The notes beneath the pieces are model-generated. The model did not search any database, was not told the DNA's origin, and worked only from the letters and a program-made list of their open reading frames with translations. From Amphirosellinia nigrospora (taxonomy: Eukaryota; Ascomycota; Sordariomycetes; Xylariales; Xylariaceae): 64,000 nucleotides of DNA. The stretch is from contig SCHM01000002.1 in assembly GCA_004123355.1 (NCBI GenBank), forward strand, positions 3,410,001 to 3,474,000, in the 5' to 3' direction. The translations under genes and the position numbers were made by a program. Positions 47,582-60,198 of this stretch are shown here, one piece after another. How positions within the stretch are numbered: the stretch's first letter is position 1; every line of letters starts with the position of its first letter.

Positions 47582-50128
47582 ATGAAGAACACTTTGGCCC
47601 TCGTCGCCCTGGCTGCTGGCCTCAGCCAGGTCGCCGCTACCGTAAGTTTCTGGCTGCCACAAATCTGACCATCTTTCGCTAATGAGATCAGGGCTACGGC
47701 TTCCATAATGCGCCTTCATACACTTGTCCCGACAACTCGGACAACCAATGTACACCAGACATGACCAAGGGTTTCGACTGGAGTGACCTAAACATTGGCA
47801 ACTTCGATAGCTATAAAGGTTTCACATACACTGGCTACCAGTGCTCGCAGAAGTTTGGCAAACGGGACGCACTTACTGGACGAAGCTTCCAGTCCAAGTG
47901 CATCACTGGCAAGGCTACCAATGACAAGAACAACAGCCCAAAGATTAGTTGTGATCAGAGTCAGGTCAAGAAGACTTCGATTCGCGAGTTTCAGGTCACC
48001 CCGACTTCGACTGTGATCTCGAGTTTCACTACACCATGCCCGATGGATCCAGCTGCAAGCACCGTTCTTCGTGCAAGGCTTCCGGTACTGTTGTCCAGAA
48101 CACCAGTGCGGTGGCGCTACCGACGTGACTGTCGTCTATCCCACCAGCCTGATAAGTCGCAGGATTCTTGCAACTATGGCATTCACTCCATTGGCTTTGA
48201 CTGCGAGGGACCTAAGCCTACTAAGGAGCATACTTACCCCGTGAACACGCCCACATATCCCGTCAACACTCCTGGGTACCCTGTCAGCACTCCTTCATCT
48301 TCTGCTAGCACTTCCTCGGCCGTCGTGAGCACTCCCTCATATCCGGCTGGGTCCCCTTCGTCGCCCACGAGCACCCCGTGAGCACCCCTTCGGTCCCCGC
48401 AACCAGCAGTGTGCCTTTCACCTACCCATCATATAGTGTTAGCACACCGGCTCAGAGCACGCCTGCCGAGTCTACTCCGGCTTCGTCTACACCTGCTGAA
48501 TCTACTCCGGCATCGTCCACACCCGCCGAGTCTACTCCAGCCTCATCCACGCCCGCTGAGTCCACCCCTGCTCAGTCCACACCTGCAGAGTCCACTCCCG
48601 CTCAGTCTACTCCTGCTGAATCTACTCCGGCCTCGTCCACCCCCGTCGAGTCTACTCCGGCCCAGAGCAGCACTATTGGGAGCTCGAGCACTGCTGCTGT
48701 CTCTAGCCCTTCGGTAACTCCTCCCAGCTCAGTCTCTGTCCCGGGTTCCTATCCTGTGTATACTCCAAGCACTACCAGTGTGCCTGTTGAGTCTACACCT
48801 GCTCAATCTACCCCCGCAGAGTCTACTCCTGCCTCGTCCACGCCTGCTTCGTCCACGCCTGCTTCGTCTACGCCTGCTTCGTCTACGCCGGCTGAGTCTA
48901 CTCCTGCTTCATCCACTCCTGCTCAGTCTACTCCTGTTGTGACGACCCCTATTGGTAGCAGCTCAACTGGTGCTGTGTCAACTCCCGCCGACTCCACTCC
49001 TGCTCAATCTACACCCGCCGAGTCTACTCCTGCTTCATCCACTCCTGCTCAGTCTACTCCCGTTGTGTCGACCCCTATCGGTAGCAGCTCAACTGGTGCT
49101 GTGTCAACTCCCGCCGTGACCCCGAGCTACTCTGTGACTAGCTACATCACCACTTCTACTGTTTTCAGCACTTCAGTCCACACGATCACCAGCTGCGGCC
49201 CTGACGTCCCCAACTGCCCCGCCGGCTCTACATCGGTCACCACCGTCATCATTCCCGTCTCCACCACTGTGTGCCCAGTCACTGAGACCCTCAGCCAGCC
49301 ATCGGGTACTCCTACTCCCACTCCCGTCGGGACTGGCTCTTATCCTGTTTCATCGCCAGTCGGGTCGACCCCCGTCGCCTCGTCGTCTACTTCGCCAGTC
49401 TCTCAGACCTCGAGCACTCCTTCTTACCCTGTTGAGACGCTGCCTTGCCCTGGTGTTGTCCCATCGTGCTTGAACACTTGGATGTTTAACGTTGGCTGCA
49501 AGGACAACACCGACTCTGCTTGCTACTGCCCGATAGCACCTTTGTGAACAACGTCTTTGCCTGCCTGTACGCCCACGGAGAGTCTGACGAGGTCATATCC
49601 GAGGCCGTTAGCTACTTCCAGGGTATCTGTGCACCATTTGTTCCCTCGAACCCTGGTATTGCCACCGGTGCTGAGACCATCACCAGCGTGCTGACCGTCA
49701 CTCCCACACCCGCTCCCGCTGCTTCCTACACTACCATCCAAGTCGTTGCCACCACTGTCGTCCCTTGTACCGACTCAGTCGGCCAGGTCATCCCAAGCTC
49801 TAGCAGCACTGTTATCGTCAGCACTGCCATGACAGTCCCACAGGTCATCTTCACAACCATCACTGCCACTGGTGCTGGTGCTGGATCCAGCTCCGTCGCT
49901 GTCATTCCTGGCACATACCCTGCCTTTACTCCTACCTCCACACCTGGTGGCGTTGCACCACCTTACCCGACCGGCCCTGCCATCACCACCTTCACTACCT
50001 CACCTTCAGCTGGTTTCCCTGCCACCACAGCGACCACAACCCCTGCCATCGCAACCGGCGCCGCCTCGCGGTTGGGTGCTGGCTTGGGATTTGTTGGCAT
50101 GATGGTCATGGCTGTCGCTGCCTTGTAA
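47582..50128 (+). CDS. GPI-anchored cell-wall adhesin, Mad1-like with CFEM-type domain, frameshifted in this sequence
   Basis: A predicted surface adhesin. Exon 1 (47582-47641) encodes a signal peptide, MKNTLALVALAAGLSQVAAT. A 50-bp intron (GTAAGT donor, CTAAT branch site, CAG acceptor) precedes a Cys-containing N-terminal domain (SYTCPDNSDNQCTPD, FQSKCITGK, DLEFHYTMPDGSSCKHRSSC, CNYGIHSIGFDCEG). A long Ser/Thr/Pro region follows, with many STPAES, STPASS and STPAQS units. Then comes a CFEM-like domain (PCPGVVPSCLNTW, GCKDNTDSACYCPDSTF, FACLYAHGES, FQGICAPF) and a hydrophobic tail (GAASRLGAGLGFVGMMVMAV) typical of GPI attachment. Only seven of the usual eight CFEM Cys are visible; the seventh position lacks Cys. 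This layout matches Metarhizium Mad1/Mad2-type adhesins. One-base losses occur near 48000, 48103, 48145, 48376 and 49530; the first three together restore the original frame. Confidence 0.88.
48460..49110 (+). repeat. Ser/Thr/Pro-coding minisatellite in the adhesin
   Basis: Degenerate 15-18 bp units encode ESTPAS/AQSTPA-type hexads, often written TCTACTCCTGCTGAG or a synonymous variant. Two larger near-identical blocks around GSSSTGAVSTPA (about 48930-49010 and 49065-49130) indicate a recent internal duplication. Such tracts change length readily and are likely heavily O-mannosylated stalks. Confidence 0.9.
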
Positions 50129-50602
50129 GTAAGGCTTTGCCAATCAACGGCAACATATTTCCTTATCAAAAAAAAAACGAATTCTTGTACAAGATACAAA
50201 GTGACCCAGGCCTGGGTCCAACATGGGCACAAAAAAAGCGCGCACATTGTCTCATTCTTACGATCCTTATGAAGCGCGTTTTTATACTCTTGCATATTTT
50301 GGCGGCATATATCTGGGATTAAAAGAGGGGAAGAGTGACATGACAGGAGAAGTCATGGTGTGAAGAATACCCCCTGCGAATTGGACATGCAAGATGAGAG
50401 GAGGGAATCTGTAGTAATAGTTAATACCCCATTTCGAGATTACTAGAGGATAAAAATAAGTCACTGAGCTTGATGTTCATTTATTTATTCTTTACTTTAC
50501 TCTGAGTGCCAGGTGCGAATGGTGATATCAGTTTCTAGTATAGGTTAATGCTTACAGTGATAGCGTTCTTATTGAGATCGGTTTCCTCAACCACAACCTC
50601 AG
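50129..50602. other. adhesin 3' flank
   Basis: Intergenic sequence with an A-run near 50168-50177. No gene is seen. It is bounded on the right by a possible minus-strand small gene whose 3' end lies at 50603. Confidence 0.5.
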
Positions 50603-50977
50603 TTATCCCGCCCTATTTCTGTTACCTCGTCTTCCTTCGTGCCCCGTGTTTCTCACGTGTCCATTCGCCCGACTCTCGGCGTACGGAGCATACAAAAAAC
50701 CTCCCCAGTTGGAAACATGAACATAGGGTGGATAGTAACCATTCCCTGGATGAAATCCAGGGGCGTACCCAGCCCCCTCCCCACGTGGATAAAACCACGA
50801 GTCCCGGAATGGCCCGGTCCGACCCGGCCCGTGGTCTCTCGGCGTCCGGGTGTCCAACTGGCTGGGAGGCGGGTGCGGTACCCGTGCCACCTGTCCGGTA
50901 ACAAGGTGGCGTCTACGTCGCGGCGAACGGCTAGGGCGATGTGGTCTAGATGTTTCTGGTGAAAGTGAGTAATCCAT
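50603..50977 (-). CDS. possible small Pro/Arg/Gly/Tyr-rich protein
   Basis: A 124-residue frame with an ATG at 50977. It begins MDYSLSPETSRPHRPSRSPR, has a basic cluster (SPRRRRH) and a Tyr/Gly/Pro-rich middle (GYAPGFHPGNGYYPPYV). No family is recognised. The composition is biased in a protein-like way, and the GC content is higher than in the flanks. A TTTCACCAG just inside the start could instead be a splice acceptor, making this a downstream exon. It may also be a chance frame in GC-rich DNA. Confidence 0.33.
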   Translation of the reverse strand: MDYSLSPETSRPHRPSRSPRRRRHLVTGQVARVPHPPPSQLDTRTPRDHGPGRTGPFRDSWFYPRGEGAGYAPGFHPGNGYYPPYVHVSNWGGFLYAPYAESRANGHVRNTGHEGRRGNRNRAG

Positions 50978-52813
50978 TCATGTTTTCCCTATATGGGGTA
51001 TTTTCACAATCCGTCCTTTTTTCCATTTATGCCCCCTTTTCTCTGGCCATGATCATAACTGGGGGACTCACACAACCCTTCCATCTAGTGTACCCCGTGA
51101 CGCCGCCTCCCAGCCCCAAGGATCGCTTCTCTCGCAACTCTGCATGCACTACGTAGCTAGATTGCCGAGTGGGCATTAGGAAATGCACAAGAGGCCGCTA
51201 GGCTCGTGGTATGCTTTACATACCGCGCGGTAGCCAGTCGTATGTCGGGTGTCGTTGCAGCTCGGATTTCGAGTCTGAGTCCCTATCCGGAGCCTGTAGG
51301 AGATGATCAAGTGTCCCTCTGGAAACAACAACTGACAATGATAGCAGGTCCGCGAAGCTGGAGTGCTTCAGTTGCGTCGAGTTCTTGTTGAAGAATGGCA
51401 TAGAAAAGCTGCATATGAACTCCTACAAGTATCATACTCGAGAAAGAGCGAACACTGTAAACAGATAGAACGGCGGGGAGCGAGCGGTGCCGCAAAGACG
51501 AAGTTCAGCATAGTCTTCAGCGTAAGGCTCTTTCAAGAGCCGTTCAAATGCCTCCTCGTCATACATAACTGAGCCTCTTCTTAGGAGCATGTGCCGAGTT
51601 TCGGTCAAGGCCATGTGCACCGGGGGCCTGCCCAGGTATTCCGTGTCCTCTTATACTTTAGCTCACCTCCGCCCGACCAGTGAGAGGCAGGCATAAATCG
51701 GCTTCGCCTCGCTCATTGTTATGCTTTGCGGTCATGCGATCATCTGTGCCGTAGGTAGCGAGTATGCGGTAAGACGGGAGCAGGGAAACGGATACAAAGT
51801 GTGAAGACGGGGAGAAATAAGGCTGCTGATGTTCATTGTGTAGATAACACTGACGTCGGGTCACGCGTTGCCATGTGATATCGTGGCAGGATACCCAACG
51901 CTTCCGTGGTCGTGTGTAAGTGCTCGTGTACATGTACAACCCAAGAAAGGGCTCATCTGTCGCCGCATGGCAGCGGTTGACCGAGTGAGCACACAGCCGA
52001 AGCGTACAAATGTGCCCACATCACAAACCAAGCACGTGAAATCTAAGTTTATTACGACCACGGCTCATCCAGGTAGCAGAAAGTACATGCCCTGTGTGTG
52101 CAGCAAGTAGAGTCGGCCTCAGCGAACGACTCATTACGTCGGCGGCGGCAACGACCCGTTTCCTCGCTTTTTCATGTGAGTTCAAACCTCCCGTACCCGC
52201 CTAGTTCTACACGACTAGCAAAGCTGGCTTCGCCTTCTTCGGTATCGTATTTTCGCCTTACGGCTCTGCGGGAGGGGGATGCCGGATGATGCTGTGTTAC
52301 TTGAATTGCCACATCATCACAAGGTGGGCAGGCCACCCTAGACAAGCCTAAACATGTCCAGAGCCGCTCATTGTACTCCATGAAACTGCTTAACTGTGGG
52401 CATGGAAAGAGGAACATTCTCTCAGAACTTTATCTTGTTTAGTTGAGGCTCTTCTCGGGAAGTTGGCGACATAGTCTGTCCCCTAAGCCTATCGGCTGAG
52501 CCTAGGGTTAGAGGAATTGGGAAATCAGCATCCATGGAAAGTATAAAGTATTGCTGCCAAGGATTCACGCCACGAGGACTAGCAAGGCATGTTACAATTA
52601 ATAGAAATCGAAAAGGTTTTAGAATCAAGTTCCCTGAGCCGTGCAATTCATTATCATGCTTACTACACGTGATGAGCCAGCCAGCTAGGTGCCGCCAGCT
52701 GCTGGGGGAAAACGCATATTTAAATATACAATTACGCCAATTCCGCCAAGAATGAGTATACCAACCAATAATGCTTTGCTCCTCTTCCTTTCCTAGTCAA
52801 TAATGTGTGCGCC
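50978..52813. other. intergenic between small ORF and myosin gene
   Basis: No supported gene. Minus-strand fragments near 51216-51620 (for example VMYDEEAFERLLKEPYAEDY) look weakly protein-like but cannot be joined or assigned. Part of this is the 3' flank of the myosin gene. Confidence 0.5.
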
Positions 52814-55800
52814 TTACAAGAAACCTTTCGTCAGACTGGGCGCCCGCCCTATGCTGCTTTTCCGCTTAGGCACTTCGATTCCTGTGGCGGTCTCATCTGG
52901 ACCGGGCGTCCCATTCCTTATCGAGCTGACCCTCCTCGACCCGTTGCCCAAGGCGGGCGTGCTAAACCGCACACTCCCGCCATTCGCGTTCCCCTTTTCC
53001 ATCCGCAAGTGTTTCCACCCTTCTAATTCGCGTTCTAGGCGCAGCGCCTTCTCCTTCTCTGTACGTAATTCGCGTTCGGCCCGTCGAGCGGTGAGCTGAT
53101 TCGTACTCTCGCTGGCCTGGAGCTCATCGATTGTCTTGAGCAGTTTTTCGACCCTGTCGCGTAATCTGGACACATCGTCGTTCAACTGTGTAGCCTGCTT
53201 ATCCTTGCGCTCGATCTGCGACTGCAAGTCCTTTACTACGCGATCGACGTTGCGTGTCGACCTCTGCGATTTAGATCGCTCGTTCTCCTGGGTTTCAAGT
53301 TGAGTTTCGAGCTATTGTTGAGAGAGAGTATTAGCGTTGCGCCTTGTGAGCTTGCGAAGCAGAGAGGAGAGAGGTTTTGTTGGCGCTTTACTAACCTCCT
53401 GGATGCGCTTGTGTAGGAACTTGATGTCTTGACTACCACTGGAGTAGCCCTTGGTCTCCAAGTCGACTAGTCGAACTTGAGTCTCGTTGAGGCTCTTCTC
53501 GAGCGCTGCTTTTTGCTTGGAGAGCTCGGCGTTGGTTTCACGCTCAGCTGTGATCTCCTTTTGTATTTCCGTGGCTAGAGACTCGGCTCGCCGCATTTTC
53601 TCGATTGCCGCGGCCGCGAGGTCTTCTTGCTGGGCAAGACTGGACTTGAGATCCAAGATCTCCTTGTCGGTGTTGGCAGCATTTCGCAAAGCAGGACTTT
53701 CGCTCTTGGACAGATCGTCTAGGCCGGCTTTGGCTTCCTCAAGTCTAGTCTCGATGCTGCGTTTTTCTCGAATGAGAGCTTCGCGCTCCGCCGTTATGTC
53801 GTCGACGGAAGTTCGAAGGCTTCTCACTTGTGATAGAAGTGACACTACCTTGCCTTGGGCTTCATTATGAGCGCTAACAGCCTCGTCCCGGAGGCCATAA
53901 CATCGGCGAGCGTGCTCTCTAATCGAGATTTCTCTTTCGACCACGTCGAGCTGTTGAGAACTTCATCATCCCACTTGGAACGTAGTTCCTCGAGTTCTTC
54001 TCGTAGTCGGGCTACCTCAGCCTGCTTGTATAGCTTCTCCTCGCGCGCCAAATCTAATTCTTTGTCAAGCCAGCAAACTCAGCTTGGTACTTCTTGCGTG
54101 TCTGCTCCATGCTCAACTCCTTGTCTTCAAGGTCAATAGCCCTTTGACTCCTATAATCTTCAAGCTCATGTTGCAGACGCTTCTTAGCTTGGGTAGCAGC
54201 CTCAAGGTCCGTCGACATGTCTTCGAGTTTCTCTTCGAGTCGCTGGTTTTGGCGCTGTAGATCTTCCATACTACCGTCTGACTTGTTCCGTTGAGACATG
54301 ATCTCGGCATAAGCTTCTTCGGCTTCCTTAGCTTGACCTTTGGCAAATTGCTCAGCCCGGTTGGCCTTCAAGACGGCAATCTCAGCTTGCTCTAGTTTAC
54401 TGAAATACTCATCGGCACGACTCTTGTACGTCTCAAGGCTGGAAGAAACATCTGCTAACTTGGATGTCTCGGCGTCCAGTCGTATTTGCAGGTCAGCGTA
54501 CTCTTGTAGGAGTTGACTTCGGCTGGCGGCTTCTTGTCCCTAGCCGCGGTCATTCTCTTGCAGGTCTGATCTTACATCTCGAAGATCAACCTCTACGTTG
54601 GCACGATCGTGTCGCATCTTCTCAAAGTGTTCTTTTACATCTGTAAGTTCAGCGATGGCATCGTTATGGCTATGGAGTAGAGATCTTCGAGAATCCTCCT
54701 GGCTGTTGAGTAGTTCTAGGATTTCTTCATGGGATTTGGTTTGAATATCACGTAATGATAGTTCGCCACTTCTCATTGACTTCTCCAGGTAAGAAACTTT
54801 CTTCGTTGAATCATCGAGCATGTCGTGTAGTCGATTGTTCGCTTTCTCTAGTTTTTGCATACGACGAACGGAAGGGCTCTCTTCTGGATTAAGCTCCTTT
54901 GAAGTGCTTGAACGCTCAAGTTGGCTCTGGAGATGTCGGTTCTGCATTTGAGCCAATTGAAGTTGGTTTTGTAACTCCTCGACTTCCGTCTTGAGGTCCT
55001 GACGATTGTTGAAACTCAGAATATCGGCAGTCCGGTCAGACCTACCAGAGTCCGGAACCACATCATTCTCATTGGTAGGCCGACGTGTTGGCGTAGACGT
55101 ATTCGAATAGTGTCTTACATGAAGCTTAGTACGCCTCTGGGTTGGCGAGCCGTTGAAAGGAGCCTCGTTAGGGTGCATCTCTTCTAATTTTGGCTTCATT
55201 GGGGACTCTCCTCGGGTGTTGCGCGCTTCGGCTAATTGTGCTTCGGCATTGACCCGAGCTGTCCTCTGAACTCGCAAATTCTGCTGTAGCTCCTCAATCT
55301 TTCTAATCATATCGAAGTTTTTGCTCATGATCTTATCATGAGACCCGTCAATCGAAGCTGGAATAGAGACTTCTGGATCTACAGCCTTCAGCACTCTGAG
55401 CATTTGAGTACGAAGCTCATTGATCTCTTTGCCACGTGAATCTAGTGTTGCCTGCATGGTACGAACTGTTGACTGGGCTTGTGCCCTTAGTTGACGTTCA
55501 GACTCGATGGACCGGTTCGCCTCTGCTAACTGGGCTGTGAAAGTAGAGGATGCCTTTTCCGCGTTTCGGTTAGACTTCGCTTCGCGAGCAACCTCATGGT
55601 TCAAGTCTTCTAAATTAAGATGTAGCTTCTCAACTTTCTTTTCCAACCCAGCAATAGTCAGTGAGGCATCACCAAGCTGTTTGTTGAGTTTTGTGTTTGA
55701 CTCTTCAACCCTGGTCTTCTCGCGCTGAAGAGTAATGATCTGTCCTCGCGAAGCTTCGGTAGCTTTCGAGGTAGAGCGAGCGATCTCTAATCCTTTTTGT

Positions 55801-58800
55801 TGCAATTTATTGAGCAGAGCACGATTGTCGTTTTCGGATGCGGTTAAACGACCCTTGACGGTGACGAGTTCTCGTTCAAGCCGTTCTTTCGCCTGGTCAT
55901 TCTTGAGACCAAACTCGCCCGACTCGATCATGAATTTATTCATGTCCTCTACTTGACGATTGAGCTTTTCGCATTCCTCTTCGTACCACTTGAGTCGCTC
56001 TTGTGTCGCGTCGAGATCCTGTTGTAATCTAGCTTCTCGTTCACGGGCTATGCGTGTTGCTTGACGGTCGGCTGCTTCTTCAGCGTTCAAGCGTGCCTCC
56101 TCAGCCTGGGTTTTTGCAATACGGAGCCGTCGGATTTCATCACGAGCCTCGTCACGTTCTTTTTCAGCTGTAGCACGAGCCTCCATGGTTCGCCGCATCG
56201 TGTCCTGTTGTAGGTAAAGCTCCTTCTCTATAGTGATCTTTGCCTCCTTGAGTTGCTCGTGTTCTTGCTGTAACTCCTGGAATTTGTGTTCAGAAAGGAG
56301 TGCAACGTCGTCTCTTGATTGCCGCTCTCTGCTAAGATCTGTTTGTATTTTGTAGAGTTGGTCTTTGAGATCCTTAATTTGTGATTCCAGTAGCTCACGA
56401 TTTTGATTCACTTGCGCATCTTCAGAAAGTCGAGCTTGAAGTATTTGTTTGGCATCTTCAGCCTCACGCCGAAGTTGAGACTGCTCAGCCCGCATAGCTT
56501 CCATCTCTGCTTGGACTTCTCGTAAGCGCGATGTCGTTTTCTCCCTGTCAGAGAGCAGACTTTTCTTCTGATCCTCAAAGTTTCGCTGGTCTATCTGAAG
56601 TCTCTTGTTGTCTCCTCGTAAGAGGGCAAGTTCACTCTCCTTCTTTGTAATCAGATCCTCGTACTCTGTGGAAGTCTTCGATAGTTGTGATAATTGCTGT
56701 TGGATCTCACGATTATCGCGGGCAAGAATTTGTTCACGCGCTTTTACCGACTGCAGCTCTTTCTGCGCAGCGGCGAGTTTGATATCTGCGTCTTGATCAT
56801 TCTTCAGCAGTCTCCCTTCTAGGTCTCGTATTTTCCGATCCTTTAGGGAAAGCTGGCTCTGAAGCATCTTGACTTCATCCTCCAGTGCTGATTCTTGTGC
56901 ACTGCGATCTGCTTGCTTTCTTGATAGCTCGGCCAGTTCAGCTTCGAGTCCCCTAGCTCGAGCATCGAGGTTCGACTTTTCATCCTCCAGCCGCGCGATG
57001 AGCCCGGCGGCTTGCTCAAGTTGTGACCTGTATTGTTCAACATCCTGCTCGGCTTTCTTTTTGCTTGAAGAAGGACATCAAGCTGTTCTTCTAACTTTTC
57101 TTGGTCGTCCATGGCGCCCTTTAATTCCTCCTCTAGCTCTACCTCTCGGAACTGAAGACGTTTAAATATTTCTTCCTTATCAAGTGCTAAAGCTCGCTCG
57201 CTTTCGAGGACCTGCTGTGTCCGCATTAACTCAGCGTGACAATTGCGGCGCTCCTCTTCGAGCCGCATCCTGTTCTCCATATCTTGCCGCATCTTCTCAT
57301 TGAGTTCTCGTATCTTCTCGTCGCGCCTCTTCACTTCTACGGCCGTACGAGTAGCGCCTAATAATGGCTTCATCTTCATGAGAAGTTGCCACCACGGGTT
57401 ATCGCAGAGGTCGAGATAGACATTGAAATTGCGCTGGATGATTTGAGTTGCCTCGGTACGATACAATCTCTTGTAGGCAATTCGCCGCTGAATATAACCA
57501 CGCGCAACGGACTGGAACCGAGACATTATCTCGGTAATTAAAGCATCGCGTCGTTCTTCTAATTCTGCGAGAACACCAGCTCGGAAGAAAACTTTGGTGA
57601 TACCGACACGGAATAGCGACTTATCAACACCAAACTTGTCAAGCATAAATGACGCTGCCGCCTGGCCTTCCAGGTAGCCCTTGGGCACATCCCTGCAGAG
57701 CACCTCATATCGTTGGCGGAATTCGCGGAATGATAATCGATTGGGGAATCCGGTACGAGCGATCCTTATTCCCTCGAGGACACCGTTACACCTTAGCTGG
57801 TCTAATACGAGCAGTGCATGAAACTGTTTTGGCCGCTTTTTGTGATTTGGAAGAATGCACCGCACGAAATGTGGATGTGTTGAATGAAGCTGGGTCATGA
57901 GGCTAGACAGCTGCTCCTTGTGCCGTTGGGCGACGGTGCGGAATAGCCCCTTCTTCACCCGGCTTCGGGTGTTCCCGTTCATTTCATCAACATCAGCACA
58001 ATCAGCGAACAGATTGGCAATGTGCTTGTCAGTAGAGGCGGCAAGTAGACGCGTGATATTGTCATTCAAAGGATCCTTGTTTTTTTCTAACCAGCCCTCA
58101 GTGGAATATTCAACTTCTGCAGCGTAATGTGTAAGGATAAAGCCATGGCGAGGGCCGGGCCTAGAAGGACGATACTTTGCAGACTTCTTGTCCCACAACG
58201 AGTTTAATTTCTCTGTGAACGACCTATCGGTAGCTTTAGGCATAACACTATCTTCGTCCAGGCATGAAAATATGCCAATGGGGTTGGATACTTCAATCAA
58301 ATCGATTGTGGGTTGGAGATCTCGGCCGAAGTCGATAAATTTCCATTCAATCTGTTCGCGTGCATATTCTTCTTGCTCCAGGACAAACATATGATGATTG
58401 AAAAACTGTTGTAGCTTCTCATTGGTATAATTGATGCATAGTTGCTCGAAACTGTTCTCCTCAAATATTTCAAACCCAGCGATATCAAGAACACCGATGA
58501 AGTGGGATTCATCAAGGCTCAACCCATTGCGGTCAAATTGGTGATTGATCCTGGTGACAAGGTCCCAAAGCCGCGCTCGTAGATACCTTTCGCCAGCGCG
58601 TCTATTCCTAGACGCACCTGTTCAGGGGTTTGTACCTTTTCCACCCATTCCCGGCCTGCTTTGACTTTCGGGTGTAGGAGGCCTTGCAGGAACGGTTCCA
58701 ACGGTATGCCCAGCAAGGCACAAACGCGAGCTGCTATTTCCTTAGCATCTGGAGCTAAACGAGCCTGGTCGGCCATGCGGCTTTCCTTGACGACTGAGAT

Positions 58801-60198
58801 GTTTCCCAGATGAAGAACCGCAGCCACAGTGCGCAGTATGGCGTTTTGAGCCTCGCCCGAAAATCCCATTACATGGAAGGCTTCCAATAATGAGTTCCAC
58901 TCATCAATATCCGAGACGCCGACGATGGTATCATGACCGTCGCGGGTGTAGGCGAAATCACTGATATCGAGCCCGTTCAGCAGAAAGTCGCGTCGCATTG
59001 AATCGTCCGCACCGGCCAAAAGTTGGTAAAAAATATGGTAATTGCGCTCCTGGGGGTTGATTCGCACTACCCTAGACTTCTCAAGCAAATACCAATCAAT
59101 GAAGGCACCGGCTATAGATCCACTGGGTGTGAACTCAATGCGAATGAACTTGCCGAATCGCGACGAGTTGTTGTTTCGGACAGTCTGAGCATTGCCAAAT
59201 GCTTCTAAAATGGGATTCGCACGTAGGATCTGCTGCGACAGAGTTGAGTGTTGACCTCTATTCTTGACTGGGGATTCAGAGTAAGCCACGGCAGCGAGAT
59301 ACTGTATGACTTTCTTGGTATTTTCGGTCTTGCCGGCACCAGACTCTCCGGTGACCAGTATACTCTGGTTCTCGCCTCATCGACAAGATTTCGAAAGGCC
59401 TCATCAGCCATGGCGAAGATGTGTGGTTTTGTATCCTCTCTGCTCCGGCCCTTATACATATTGACATACTCGTTGGTGTAAATGGGTAGAGGGCAGTAAG
59501 GGTTGACGGTGACCAAGAAGAGACCGGAGTAGGTATATATGAGATCAGATTGATAGCGCATATGCAAATTGTGCACAACAGATGCCTCGTTGAGATGCGT
59601 CAGCTCGGCCATATCGTTGGCCTTGTCGAACTTGGCAGGGTTGACTTTATCCACGCTTTCGCTATCGACCTCGCGTTGCTAGAGGCGTTGTTGGTTAGAT
59701 GGCGTAGTTCTTCCGCTTCTCAAAAAAGTAGTCACTTACACTGCCATCATCGCATTGGACGAGAAGCCTACCTCCTCCCAGCTCCTCCACGACCCAGCCT
59801 TTCACGAAGGCGGCCTGTGGATCTCGGAGCCAGACATATCGCTTCCCTGAAAAGTCGTTCTCGCCCTCGATACCTTTCACGACATCTATGCTCCGCCTCA
59901 AGTCCTCGGTCTTGATGAAGGAAGGTGCGAATGTGGTGGAGCCCGGGCCGTTGCTTTTGGAGTCAGCTCGTTGCTGCCGCGGCGCATGCCCATTCAAAGG
60001 CGGCGGCACGGCGGCAGCGAGAGCCGCATGTGACTGTGACTGGGTGCGGTTGTGTAAGGAGGAGGGAGGTAGTGTTGCCGCACTCGAAAGTGGGGACTGC
60101 GAGGAGAACAAAGCGGACTTGGGCCTGTTCGGGGCGTTGGGAGCCGGCGATGGGGATGGCGAGCCCATGCGGGCGAAAGGATTGTTGCGTACTGACAT
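52814..60198 (-). CDS. myo-2: class II myosin heavy chain, frameshifted in this sequence
   Basis: Conventional myosin II powers the septal actomyosin ring. Exons are 60198-59740, 59678-53396 and 53311-52814, with introns of 61 and 84 bp (GTAAGT/TAG and GTTAGT/TAG). The start MSVRNNPFARMGS is the first in-frame ATG. The SH3-like N-domain (RYVWLRDPQAAFVKGWVVEE) precedes the motor. The P-loop GESGAGKT is recoverable across a frameshift near 59377. Also visible are FGNAQTVRNNNSSRFGKFIR (switch I), DIAGFEIFEENSFEQLCINY (switch II and following), the IQ region (VARGYIQRRIAYKRLYRT) and WWQLLMKMKPLL. A coiled-coil tail of about 1500 residues ends with a basic, Ser-rich tip (EVPKRKSSIGRAPSL). One-base losses lie near 59377, 58564, 57060, 54060 and 53893, and a TAG at 54540-54542 interrupts the tail while the same frame continues beyond it. 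With these restored the protein is about 2414 residues, normal for fungal myosin II. Confidence 0.95.

Noticed and set aside
51216-51620. Minus-strand fragments with weak protein-like character (for example YDEEAFERLLKEPYAEDY).
   Set aside because: Frames cannot be joined convincingly and no domain is recognised.
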